From an uncultured Actinomyces sp. (GTDB lineage: Bacteria > Actinomycetota > Actinomycetes > Actinomycetales > Actinomycetaceae): a stretch of DNA of 11,096 bases. The position numbers were made by a program, and so were the translations under genes. The notes under the pieces are model-generated. The model did no database searches, was not told the DNA's origin, and saw only the letters and a list, made by a program, of their open reading frames with translations. How positions within the stretch are numbered: the first letter of the stretch is position 1; each line of letters opens with the position of its first letter. Positions 1 to 6,216 of the stretch are shown here, piece after piece. The stretch is from contig CAJZFF010000028.1 in NCBI GenBank assembly GCA_915069725.1, forward strand, positions 1-11,096. Reading direction: 5' to 3'.

Positions 1-1297
1 TGTTGGTGACGTGGGTGCCGAGCCAGAGCAGGCTCGTTCCGTGGGCGGCGGCCTGGCGCATCACGGCGTCCATGAGCGCGGGGGTGAGTCCGGATCCCCT
101 CATCGTGGAGTCGACGTACACCTTGGACAGCTCGCCGACGGCCTCTCCCCCGCGAGGCCGCACGCAGGCGGGACGGGGGTCGATCCCGTGGGGGTGCTCG
201 CCGTCGGAGTCGGGTTCCTCGCGCAGCACCGCGGCGTAGCCGACCAGAGCCGAAGCGGCGCTCGTGCCCGTTTCCGCCCCGGGGGAGGACTCCTGTGCCG
301 GTGGAGGCTCGAGCAGCTCGGCGACGACGAGGTCGACGCGATCGTCGTCGGCCCAGGCGGAGAACAGATCGGGAACCAGGTTGGTGGCGATGTGCCGGGT
401 GATGGACTCGGGGGCGATGACATGCTCGCAGGCATCGGGGAAGGTGCGGGCTGCGAGCGCGGCCAGGGCGTCGGCGTCGTGGGCGGTGGCGTTGCGAATG
501 CGCACCGGAACCGGGTGGTCCGCTCCGACCGGGACCGCCCACCCCACGGAGGCCAGGACCGCACGGTCCTGACGATCCAGGCCGGCGGGTTCCAGGGCCC
601 GGATCATGTCGGGGCGGCGCTCGACGGTACGGGTGATGGACTGGTTCCGTCTCGCTCGGGCGATACGACCGTGGTCACCGGAGAGCAGGACGGGGTCGAC
701 CTGGAGTCCGCGCCACCGGGTGGGGCGGGTGTGGACGGGGTACTCCAGCAGGCCGGCGGCTCCGTGGGACTCCTCGACCAGCGACTCGGGGTTGCCCAGG
801 ACTCCGGGCAGGAGCCGGGCGATGGCCTCGATCATGACGATGGTGGCGACCTCTCCCCCGTTGAGCACGTAGTCGCCGATGCTCAGCTCGCGCACCTCGA
901 TGCCGCGGGAGGCGTAGTGCTCGGGCACGCGTGCGTCGATGCCCTCGTAGCGGCCGCAGGCGAAGACCAGGCGGTCGGCTCCGGCCAGGTCCTCGGCGGT
1001 GCGCTGGGTGAAGACCTCCCCGGCGGGGGTGGGGACGATGAGGACCTGGCGGGGCGCACCGGGAGTGCCCACGGCGAGCACCTCATCGAGAGCCTCGCCC
1101 CACACGTCAGGCTTCATGACCATGCCGGCCCCGCCGCCCAGAGGCGTGTCGTCAACGGTGCGGTGCCGGTCGTGGGCGTGGTCGCGCAGATCGTGGACGT
1201 GCAGGTCGAGGGGGCCGCGGTCGGCCGCCTTCCCGATGAGGGAGAGGTCGAGGACCTTGAGGTAGTCGGGGAAGATGGTGACGACGTCGATCCTCAC
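1..1297 (-). CDS. trmD: TrmD tRNA (guanine37-N1)-methyltransferase fused to a C-terminal GNAT acetyltransferase domain, partial
   Basis: TrmD uses S-adenosylmethionine to methylate G37 next to the anticodon of tRNAs, preventing frameshifting. Translation starts at GTG 1297, which overlaps the rimM stop as GTGA. 432 residues are visible with no stop before the left edge. Residues 1 to about 255 are a complete SPOUT methyltransferase: N-terminal [11 protein letters not shown], a [10 protein letters not shown] loop, CGRYEGID (114–121), [11 protein letters not shown] (139–149) forming the knotted cofactor site, then [11 protein letters not shown] and the [15 protein letters not shown] tail. The frame then runs through about residue 264 into a second domain whose LSKVYV…[11 protein letters not shown] segment (390–409) is the acetyl-CoA-binding motif A of GNAT acetyltransferases. 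TrmD alone is usually about 230–270 residues, so this is a fusion. The GNAT substrate is unknown. Residue E176 sits where the catalytic Asp is expected. Translation is coupled to rimM. Confidence 0.93.
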   Translation of the reverse strand, partial: MRIDVVTIFPDYLKVLDLSLIGKAADRGPLDLHVHDLRDHAHDRHRTVDDTPLGGGAGMVMKPDVWGEALDEVLAVGTPGAPRQVLIVPTPAGEVFTQRTAEDLAGADRLVFACGRYEGIDARVPEHYASRGIEVRELSIGDYVLNGGEVATIVMIEAIARLLPGVLGNPESLVEESHGAAGLLEYPVHTRPTRWRGLQVDPVLLSGDHGRIARARRNQSITRTVERRPDMIRALEPAGLDRQDRAVLASVGWAVPVGADHPVPVRIRNATAHDADALAALAARTFPDACEHVIAPESITRHIATNLVPDLFSAWADDDRVDLVVAELLEPPPAQESSPGAETGTSAASALVGYAAVLREEPDSDGEHPHGIDPRPACVRPRGGEAVGELSKVYVDSTMRGSGLTPALMDAVMRQAAAHGTSLLWLGTHVTN

Positions 1298-1851
1298 CTG
1301 GCCTCCTCCGCCTGGCCGTGTCCGGGGAACAGGCCACCGGGTGGGGCCAGCGTCACCGTGCCGGCCTCAGGGTCGATGGCCGGTACGAGTGCCTCAACGA
1401 AGGGCACGGCCACATCGTCCCCCTCAGGGGTGGTGACCACGAGCCGGTCCTGGGCGACGCCGGGCTCTACGTCGGTGACCTCTCCCAGCTCCTCACCGGA
1501 GACGCTCAGCGCCCGTAGACCGACGAGCTCGTGGCGGTACCAGGCATCCTCGGAGTCCTCATGGCCCTCATCATGGCCCTCATCGCCTTGGTCGTCGTCG
1601 GTCTCGACCAGGAGCCTCACTCCTCGCAGGGCCTCGGCGGCCGTGCGGTCGCGTGCCTGCTCGAAGGCGGCGAACCAGCGCGAGCCGTCGAAACGCAGAC
1701 GACTGACCGTCAGCGGGCCCGCGTGGGCCGGCTCCGTGGGGACGGTGGTTCCGGGTGCGAGACGGCCCTCGGGGTCATCGGTACGGATCTCGAGACGCAC
1801 CTCGCCCTTGAGGGCATGGGCGGGACCGACGACAGCAAGGGTGAGCAGCAC
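1294..1851 (-). CDS. rimM: RimM, 16S rRNA processing / 30S maturation factor
   Basis: RimM binds ribosomal protein S19 and helps mature the head of the 30S subunit. The 185-residue product has the N-terminal RimM barrel (about 1–80; [22 protein letters not shown] is the family's opening) and a C-terminal PRC-barrel (about 98–180; [12 protein letters not shown] and [18 protein letters not shown], ending in LAPPGGLFP). Between them is an acidic, His-containing linker (about 83–96) rich in D, E, G and H, which makes the protein slightly longer than the usual ~170 residues. The start is GTG 1851, preceded by AGGAG five bases upstream. The stop overlaps the trmD start (GTGA), indicating translational coupling. 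A 307-bp gap separates it from khpA, so it may have its own promoter, though I could not identify one. Confidence 0.95.
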   Translation of the reverse strand: MLLTLAVVGPAHALKGEVRLEIRTDDPEGRLAPGTTVPTEPAHAGPLTVSRLRFDGSRWFAAFEQARDRTAAEALRGVRLLVETDDDQGDEGHDEGHEDSEDAWYRHELVGLRALSVSGEELGEVTDVEPGVAQDRLVVTTPEGDDVAVPFVEALVPAIDPEAGTVTLAPPGGLFPGHGQAEEAR

Positions 1852-2158
1852 CTGTTCTCCTGGGATCGGGGCATGGAACGGTTTGTCCGGAAGGTCTGGA
1901 TGTCTGCGGCCAACCTACCGCGCCGTGGTCTGCGTTCCCATCGGCCGCGGGGATGAGGTGGCGCACCGCCTGCGTGAGGTTGGCCAACTCGATACGGCTC
2001 CCGGTCGGCTGCGGTCATCGCCGCCGGCGGCGCAGAAGCGCCCGCTCCGAGGGACGACGACGCCCGGCCCCCCTTGGGCGGGGACCGGGCACCGGCGTTG
2101 ATCGATCAGACGGGTCGAGGCCGAGGCGGCCTATGGCACCGATCTGAAGGCCCTGCGC
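1852..2158. other. Intergenic gap between khpA and rimM, no gene recognised
   Basis: This 307-bp stretch has short open frames on both strands, but none has a ribosome-binding site and a protein-like composition. It contains the hairpin at 2062–2090 and a perfect 14-bp GC palindrome at 2019–2032. The region probably holds a leader, processing site or internal promoter for rimM–trmD. No convincing -35/-10 pair was seen. Confidence 0.5.
2062..2090 (-). promoter_or_regulatory. 11-bp GC hairpin between khpA and rimM (attenuator, processing site or U-less terminator)
   Basis: Read on the minus strand, arm 2090–2080 (GCCCGGUCCCC) pairs with arm 2072–2062 over 11 pairs. Ten are Watson-Crick and one is a U·G wobble, around a 7-nt loop. 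On the plus strand the wobble becomes an A·C mismatch, so the structure is better formed in RNA of the rpsP–trmD direction. No U-run follows, so a classical intrinsic terminator is not supported. Partial termination or RNA processing between the rpsP–khpA and rimM–trmD halves is an inference. Confidence 0.45.
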
Positions 2159-2395
2159 TCAGCGGCGATCGGTGTCGACGACGTCGACGCGCACCGGCGA
2201 GTCCGCCAGCGCTCCGACCACTGTGCGCAGCGCTCGAGCAGTACGGCCCGAGCGGCCGATGACTCGGCCGAGGTCCTCGGGGTTGACCCGCACCTCCAGC
2301 AGGTCGCCGCGGCGCAGCGACCGAGAGGTGACGGTGACGTCGTCAGGGTTGTCGACGATGCCCCGTACGAGGTGCTCGAGGGCGTCGGCCAGCAT
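2159..2395 (-). CDS. khpA: KhpA-type KH-domain RNA-binding protein
   Basis: This is a 78-residue protein made almost entirely of one type II KH domain. It binds single-stranded RNA; in Gram-positive bacteria KhpA works with KhpB/EloR in RNA-based control of cell division and envelope growth. Visible features are the opening MLADALEHLVRGIVDNPDDV, the EVRVNPEDLGRVIGRSGRTARALRTVV core with the GxxG loop GRSG at residues 47–50, and a final strand VRVDVVD. The length matches the family (about 75–80). ATG 2395 is chosen because it lies one base after the rpsP stop, with a GAGGAGG Shine-Dalgarno inside the end of rpsP. The frame stays open further upstream, but that part is the out-of-frame reading of the rpsP tail. 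The rpsP–khpA–rimM–trmD position is conserved in Gram-positives and supports the call. Confidence 0.93.
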   Translation of the reverse strand: MLADALEHLVRGIVDNPDDVTVTSRSLRRGDLLEVRVNPEDLGRVIGRSGRTARALRTVVGALADSPVRVDVVDTDRR

Positions 2396-2396
2396 C

Positions 2397-2861
2397 TCAG
2401 GCCTCCTCGGCGGCGGCCTCATCGGAGGCCTGGTCCTCGGCGGACTCCTCGGCCTTGGACTCGGCGGCCTCCTCATCGGCCTTGGCCTTGGCGGCTGCGG
2501 CCTTGCGCTTCTCAGCGTCGTCGGCGGCGGCCTTGACCGCGGCCTCCTTGGCGACCGCGGCGGCGTCGGCGTCCTTGACCTTGAGGGTGCTCTCGACACC
2601 CTTGAGGCCCTTGAACTGGTGATAGTCGCCGGTGATCTTAATCAGCTTGTAGACAGCGTCGGAGGGCTGAGCGCCCACGCCGAGCCAGTACTGGACGCGC
2701 TCGGAGTCGATGCTGATGAGCGAGGGCTCCTGCATCGGGTCGTAGACACCGATCTCCTCGATGACACGACCATCGCGCTTCTTGCGGGAGTCGAGGACGA
2801 CGACCCGGTAGAAGGGGGCGAACTTCTTGCCCATGCGCTTGAGGCGAATCTTGACTGCCAC
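2397..2861 (-). CDS. rpsP: Ribosomal protein bS16 with Ala/Glu/Lys-rich C-terminal extension
   Basis: bS16 is a primary 16S rRNA-binding protein needed for 30S assembly. The N-terminal part is canonical: [34 protein letters not shown], then [25 protein letters not shown] (to about residue 80). From about residue 100 to 154 comes a low-complexity tail of A, E, K and D that is probably disordered. Long tails of this kind are common in actinobacterial S16. GTG 2861 is chosen as the start because it gives the conserved N-terminus and follows AGGAG (2875–2871) by nine bases. The frame is open upstream to beyond 3200, but that stretch is not S16. It is the first visible gene of the rpsP–khpA–rimM–trmD operon, and its promoter must lie between 2862 and about 3120. 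Confidence 0.96.
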   Translation of the reverse strand: MAVKIRLKRMGKKFAPFYRVVVLDSRKKRDGRVIEEIGVYDPMQEPSLISIDSERVQYWLGVGAQPSDAVYKLIKITGDYHQFKGLKGVESTLKVKDADAAAVAKEAAVKAAADDAEKRKAAAAKAKADEEAAESKAEESAEDQASDEAAAEEA

Positions 2862-3100
2862 TTGGTTGAACTCCTGGTTCTGGATGGTTTGGCGCGCGCT
2901 GGTCCCCGGTGGGGTCAAGCAACGGTTTCCGGCGTGAGCCGAGACGCGACCGGGGCCGGGAGAGGGACCGACGTCCGACCGAGTACAGCCGGACATTCTG
3001 CCAGAGCCTCCGAGGAGGTCGCCAGCCCGAGCCGGGGCACCACCCCACCGCTCGGTGCGAGATCGCCCACAGGTAGCGAACAGCTCACAACACCCACAGG

Positions 3101-3129
3101 TTGACACCCCGAAGGTTCTCTGGTTCATT
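3101..3129 (+). promoter_or_regulatory. Candidate promoter of the GntR–ABC operon
   Basis: A perfect consensus -35 hexamer TTGACA lies at 3101–3106. Seventeen bases downstream is TTCATT (3124–3129), a weak -10 matching consensus at three of six positions. The -10 falls inside the palindrome 3121–3146, so repressor binding would block RNA polymerase. The -35 is good evidence; the -10 is weak. Confidence 0.5.
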
Positions 3130-3146
3130 AGTCGACTAATGAACCA
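3121..3146. promoter_or_regulatory. Perfect 26-bp palindrome, probable YtrA/GntR operator
   Basis: The half-site TGGTTCATTAGTC is followed directly by its exact reverse complement. Symmetry resumes further out (GTTC at 3115–3118 against GAAC at 3149–3152) after two mismatched pairs, giving an imperfect 38-bp dyad. Dimeric GntR-type repressors bind such dyads, and the regulator gene begins 72 bp downstream, so autorepression of the operon is the likely role. I saw no second copy in the window. Confidence 0.75.
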
Positions 3147-3203
3147 AGGAACTACTCCCGTCTGGATGGCCGCCTCCAGCCGGGCAGGATCAACACAGCG
3201 AAC

Positions 3204-3215
3204 AGGAGGTGATCC
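3204..3215 (+). promoter_or_regulatory. Extended Shine-Dalgarno of the GntR gene
   Basis: AGGAGGTGATCC matches all 12 bases of the complement of the common 16S rRNA 3' end. The core GGAGG is eight bases before ATG 3218. It decides the start: the earlier in-frame GTG at 3209 lies inside the ribosome-binding site and cannot be used with it. Confidence 0.8.
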
Positions 3216-3217
3216 GG

Positions 3218-3616
3218 ATGTCGCGCCATTTCGAGGACTCAACCCCTATCTACCTCCAGATCGCAGAGGAGGTCCGCACCCAGATCCTCTCCGGGGATCT
3301 CTCGGACGGGGATCGACTCACCTCCACCACTGAGTACGCCACCCGATACCGCATCAACCCGGCGACGGCGAACAAGGCCATCACGCTCCTGGTTGACGAG
3401 GGGCTTGTCGTCAAGCGGCGTGGCATCGGGATGTTCGTGGCGCACGGCGCCTACGAGCATCTGCGAAACGAACGGGCGCGCACGTACGTGGACACCACTC
3501 TCGGCCCGGCCCTGCACGCAGGGAGAGTCCTGGGACTGAGTGATGACGATCTGGTCGAGGCAGCGAGGACCTACCTGAGGGACTCACCCATCAACCCATT
3601 CAAGGAGCCGGCATGA
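3218..3616 (+). CDS. GntR-family transcriptional regulator, YtrA subfamily
   Basis: This is a 132-residue DNA-binding repressor. A GntR winged helix fills residues 10–77: [17 protein letters not shown], then [32 protein letters not shown], then the wing KRRGIGMFV. Only about 55 residues follow, mostly helical, which is the short C-terminus typical of YtrA-type regulators rather than the large ligand domains of FadR or HutC types. YtrA-type repressors usually control the ABC transporter operon they sit in and respond to cell-wall or peptide antibiotics; here the gene is first in such an operon. ATG 3218 is set by the extended Shine-Dalgarno. The stop overlaps the next gene's start (ATGA at 3613–3616), so the two are translationally coupled. 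A palindromic operator lies upstream. Confidence 0.92.
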   Translation: MSRHFEDSTPIYLQIAEEVRTQILSGDLSDGDRLTSTTEYATRYRINPATANKAITLLVDEGLVVKRRGIGMFVAHGAYEHLRNERARTYVDTTLGPALHAGRVLGLSDDDLVEAARTYLRDSPINPFKEPA

Positions 3617-4371
3617 CGGCAGCAACCACGAAGGACTCACCCACCACACCAGGCGACCCCCACTATCGGAGAGCTCTCGTCTCTCTCAGAGAGGTACCGA
3701 CCAGAGCACTGGGACAGATCCTCATCGTCGGCGCCTCCGTCAACCTTCTGGTCAGTGCAGCGCTGCGGCTTTCCGCCAACGACCACAGACTGCTCTTCCC
3801 CCTCTCAACGGCACTACTGGCGACCTGCACCGCTCCTGCGCTGGTTGCGTTGCTTTTTGGCTATAGCGCGGCTTGTCGTGAGCTTTCCGAACGGTACGCG
3901 GGCGCCACAGGAAGGGATGTTTGGAGGACACACACGTCGACAGCGAGGCGGATTCTGGCAATGAGCGTGCTCTATGCGCTGGCGTGCGCCGGATGTGAGC
4001 TGATCATCGCCGGAGGAGACGCCGAGCCGACCAATATCTGGTCCAGCTTTCCAGCGACGATCAGGTGGACCCTTATGCCGACAATCATTACATTGAGCTA
4101 TTACCTCGGAGTTTCGATGGGCGCTATTAAACTACGCCACCCGATGTGCAGTGCCGTCGCCAGGACATTCATAGGAACCGCCTTCATCATAGGCATTCCA
4201 GCCTATAGCATGCCTCTGGCACATTTTCGCCACATGTTCCCGATCGCTTTTCCAGCACTTCCTCCGCTTTCATCGTTGACCACCTTCTCTGTTCAGTTCA
4301 TCGCAGTGACACTTGTTCTCGGATTCATCACCTGCCGCCAGCTGATCCTGAGGACACCGCCGCTGCGATGA
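3613..4371 (+). CDS. Six-TM membrane protein, probable ABC exporter permease subunit (A)
   Basis: This is a 252-residue integral membrane protein with no family signature I can name confidently. Hydrophobic segments at about 35–53, 60–84, 114–133, 151–173, 183–203 and 224–245 give six TM helices, the number seen in ABC-2 type permeases. The loop after TM2 carries AGATGRDVWR (96–105), nearly matched in the second membrane protein of the operon, so the two are probably diverged paralogues. No catalytic motif is visible. The start overlaps the GntR stop (ATGA) and follows AAGGAG five bases upstream. The coding sequence is poorer in GC than the housekeeping genes (26 of 60 bases at 4081–4140), hinting at acquisition. 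An immunity membrane protein is the alternative. Confidence 0.75.
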   Translation: MTAATTKDSPTTPGDPHYRRALVSLREVPTRALGQILIVGASVNLLVSAALRLSANDHRLLFPLSTALLATCTAPALVALLFGYSAACRELSERYAGATGRDVWRTHTSTARRILAMSVLYALACAGCELIIAGGDAEPTNIWSSFPATIRWTLMPTIITLSYYLGVSMGAIKLRHPMCSAVARTFIGTAFIIGIPAYSMPLAHFRHMFPIAFPALPPLSSLTTFSVQFIAVTLVLGFITCRQLILRTPPLR

Positions 4372-4424
4372 CCGCCACCGACCCACCATCATCGAAATAT
4401 TCCTAAGAGAAACTAAGGAGCATC

Positions 4425-5255
4425 ATGACCACTTCCTCACCTTCCACACCCGCCTCAGCTTCTTTGAGCTCCGGTCCTACTCGGGAGGGGAACGCAGCGG
4501 ATGACGGACTCTCCATCGCTTTCTCCGACGTCGGATACAGGCATCGTTGGGGCAACTGGGCACTGCACAACATTACTCATACCTTCAGGCCGGGAACGAT
4601 CACCGGGCTCTTGGGAAGGAACGGCTCAGGGAAGTCGACGTTGCTGGATCTTGCGGCAGGGATGCGCCGCCCCACGCGTGGCTCGGTCTCCGCATCCAGG
4701 CTGAATGCAGTTGAGGACTCCGCGGCGCGCTCATCGATCTGCCTGCTGGGAACCCGCAGGGGCCTGCTGGAACGAGCACCGGTCAAGGACTCGTTGGCGC
4801 TGTGGGAGGCCACTCGGCCACATTGGAACCGGCAGGACGCCGAGCAGTACCTCGACCTGTTCGAGGTTTCGGTGAAGAGTGTGCCGGCACGCCTGTCTCA
4901 GGGACAGCGATCAGCGCTCGATGCAGTCTTCGCTCTGGCGTGCCACTGCCCAGTCCTGCTTCTGGACGAGATTCAACTGGGTATGGATGCAGTGGTGAGA
5001 CGAACGTTCTGGAACGCTCTGCTCGATCTCTACGTGCGGGATCGCCCCACAATCATTATCTCTTCTCACGAGGTTGATGACATTGAGGATCTTGTGGAGG
5101 ACGTCGTCGTGCTGCAGCAGGGCGGCCTTGTCGCCGCGGCGAGCGCCGATGAGCTGCGTGCCACCGCCACCGCCCCTGACGCGCCGCTGGCATCGCTGAC
5201 TGATGCGCTCGTGGATATGACGAGCACCGGCCCTACGGCGAGCACTGCTCACTGA
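4425..5255 (+). CDS. ABC transporter ATP-binding protein, YtrB-like
   Basis: This is a 276-residue nucleotide-binding subunit, expected to power export with the two flanking membrane proteins. About 28 Ser/Thr/Pro/Ala-rich residues precede the ATPase domain. Motifs seen are an aromatic A-loop area (YRHRWGNWAL, 38–47), Walker A GRNGSGKST (64–72), signature LSQGQRS (157–163, Gln in place of the first Gly of LSGGQ), Walker B VLLLDE (177–182) followed by I rather than the usual P, D-loop LGMD (185–188) and H-loop H215 in SSHEVDD. No Gln occurs between residue 73 and 136, so the normal Q-loop glutamine is missing; ICLLGTRRGLL stands in that region. ATG 4425 follows TAAGGAG (4414–4420). It sits 53 bp after permease A and 65 bp before permease B. 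Confidence 0.93.
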   Translation: MTTSSPSTPASASLSSGPTREGNAADDGLSIAFSDVGYRHRWGNWALHNITHTFRPGTITGLLGRNGSGKSTLLDLAAGMRRPTRGSVSASRLNAVEDSAARSSICLLGTRRGLLERAPVKDSLALWEATRPHWNRQDAEQYLDLFEVSVKSVPARLSQGQRSALDAVFALACHCPVLLLDEIQLGMDAVVRRTFWNALLDLYVRDRPTIIISSHEVDDIEDLVEDVVVLQQGGLVAAASADELRATATAPDAPLASLTDALVDMTSTGPTASTAH

Positions 5256-5320
5256 GACACATCCACCGCCTTTTCAAAGATCTCTCTGCTGAGACTACTG
5301 GTCCTAGAAGGAGCAGAACT

Positions 5321-6088
5321 ATGCACAAACTCACGGACCCCTCATTCCAGAGCCGGCTCGCCGCCCAGGAGAGCAGCGAGTCGGTGAGAGAATCCGTCGG
5401 AACGCTGAACCCAGTCACCACCACTCATTCCCTCGAAAGCGAGTGGCGTCGAGCGATCCAGATAGCCAAGGCACTGGCGAGGCCTCATCTGCACCTCTGG
5501 ATATTACTCTTGGTGTACACCTTCGCCATCCCCACCATCGGCCTGTTGGCGAACCAAAGACATGTCAACTACGTCTACAATGGCACCATTTTATTCATCA
5601 TTGGAGGTGTCGCCACTGGTTTCACACTCACCCGAACAGAGCGTCCTCTTCTGCTCGCGGGCGTCACGTCACGGGAAATTTGGAGAGTCGCCATAATCTT
5701 TGCCTGGGCGACCACCGCACTCATCGCTATCAGTATGGGGTGCTGTGCTGTATTGGACATCACCCCAGGGGGTGTCAGAGTTGCAGATGTCTACATGATA
5801 CAGCACACTGGAATCGGCCCTTATCTCTGGTTCCTCGTTCCATTGGGCGCATTCCCAGGGGTTATTGCGTCAGTATGTATGAGTATAGCGAACAGGTACT
5901 TAAGTTCTGGGGGTACCACCGCCGTTGTCGTACCAACTGTCCTACTCATGAATCCAATCTCCTACCTCATTATTCCTCATGCTTTTCGTTCAGGTCTACT
6001 CGGGTACGTCTCCTATCTCCTCGTAGCAGCAGTTGTCTACCCCCTGCTCCTGCGATTCATCCTGAATCGACCTCGCAACGAGGAGTGA
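5321..6088 (+). CDS. Six-TM membrane protein, probable ABC exporter permease subunit (B)
   Basis: This 255-residue protein has a polar N-terminus of about 55 residues (basic stretch EWRRAIQIAKALARP at 41–55) and six likely TM helices at about 58–77, 87–105, 121–143, 166–188, 198–219 and 226–247. The post-TM2 loop contains AGVTSREIWR (113–122), the counterpart of AGATGRDVWR in permease A. With one ATPase and two related permeases of nearly equal size, a heteromeric exporter is the simplest reading. ATG 5321 follows AAGGAG (5308–5313) by seven bases. GC is again low locally (29 of 60 bases at 5581–5640). It is the last gene of module 1; no terminator hairpin is evident in the 128 bp that follow. 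No specific family name can be supported from sequence alone. Confidence 0.75.
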   Translation: MHKLTDPSFQSRLAAQESSESVRESVGTLNPVTTTHSLESEWRRAIQIAKALARPHLHLWILLLVYTFAIPTIGLLANQRHVNYVYNGTILFIIGGVATGFTLTRTERPLLLAGVTSREIWRVAIIFAWATTALIAISMGCCAVLDITPGGVRVADVYMIQHTGIGPYLWFLVPLGAFPGVIASVCMSIANRYLSSGGTTAVVVPTVLLMNPISYLIIPHAFRSGLLGYVSYLLVAAVVYPLLLRFILNRPRNEE

Positions 6089-6137
6089 GCCACCCAAGGC
6101 GGAGCTCGGGGCGTTCCAGTGCACCACGGCAGCACCC

Positions 6138-6174
6138 CTGTCATATGACACCTGTCATGCAGCTTCGGTGACAG
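6138..6174. promoter_or_regulatory. Cluster of CTGTCA/TGACAG half-sites, probable response-regulator operator
   Basis: CTGTCA occurs at 6138–6143 and 6152–6157, TGACA at 6146–6150 and TGACAG at 6169–6174. The first pair forms a perfect 12-bp palindrome TGTCATATGACA (6139–6150); the second forms a dyad with an 11-bp spacer. Tandem inverted half-sites upstream of an operon encoding its own NarL-type regulator suggest autoregulation. GTGACA (6168–6173) could double as a -35, but no good -10 follows. The ATPase start lies 43 bp downstream. Confidence 0.55.
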
Positions 6175-6216
6175 CGCTCAGTACCGGGAGCCGTAGGGCG
6201 GCGCGAGCCTGGGGCC

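Larger units (their letters stand above)
2862..3217. other. Divergent intergenic region between rpsP and the GntR-family gene
   Basis: This 356-bp non-coding region separates the minus-strand ribosomal operon from the plus-strand exporter operon. The right part holds a -35 box (3101–3106), a 26-bp palindrome (3121–3146) and the leader and ribosome-binding site of the regulator gene. The left part (2862–3100) must contain the rpsP leader and probably its promoter. I could not pick a convincing -35/-10 pair on the minus strand and see no known leader structure. Confidence 0.6.

Noticed and set aside
1775..1987. 70-codon minus-strand frame starting MANLTQAVRHLIPAADG in the khpA–rimM gap
   Set aside because: The first residues look protein-like, but the rest is Pro/Arg/Cys-rich, there is no Shine-Dalgarno, and it overlaps the rimM start in another frame.
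2019..2032. Perfect 14-bp palindrome CGCCGCCGGCGGCG
   Set aside because: Simple GCC/GGC repeats are frequent in DNA of this GC content; no loop and no nearby promoter, so no function is claimed.
11..2101. 696-codon open frame on the plus strand
   Set aside because: It is the antisense of trmD (same codon register) and crosses rimM and the gap. The product is low-complexity G/D/V/R-rich, and the minus strand encodes clear TrmD and RimM domains.
2172..3104. 310-codon open frame on the plus strand
   Set aside because: Antisense of khpA and rpsP. Its L/G-rich repetitive translation comes from the Ala/Glu-rich S16 tail read backwards.
3209..3217. GTG 3209 as start of the GntR gene
   Set aside because: It overlaps the Shine-Dalgarno; ATG 3218 has ideal spacing.
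2862..3242. N-terminal extension of the rpsP frame upstream of GTG 2861
   Set aside because: S16 starts at (M)AVKIRL. The extension has no ribosome-binding site, crosses the operator palindrome and even enters the GntR gene.
5443..6171. 242-codon plus-strand frame overlapping permease B
   Set aside because: It is the +2 shadow of the membrane protein gene: His/Arg/Ser-rich, with no Shine-Dalgarno and no hydrophobic segments.
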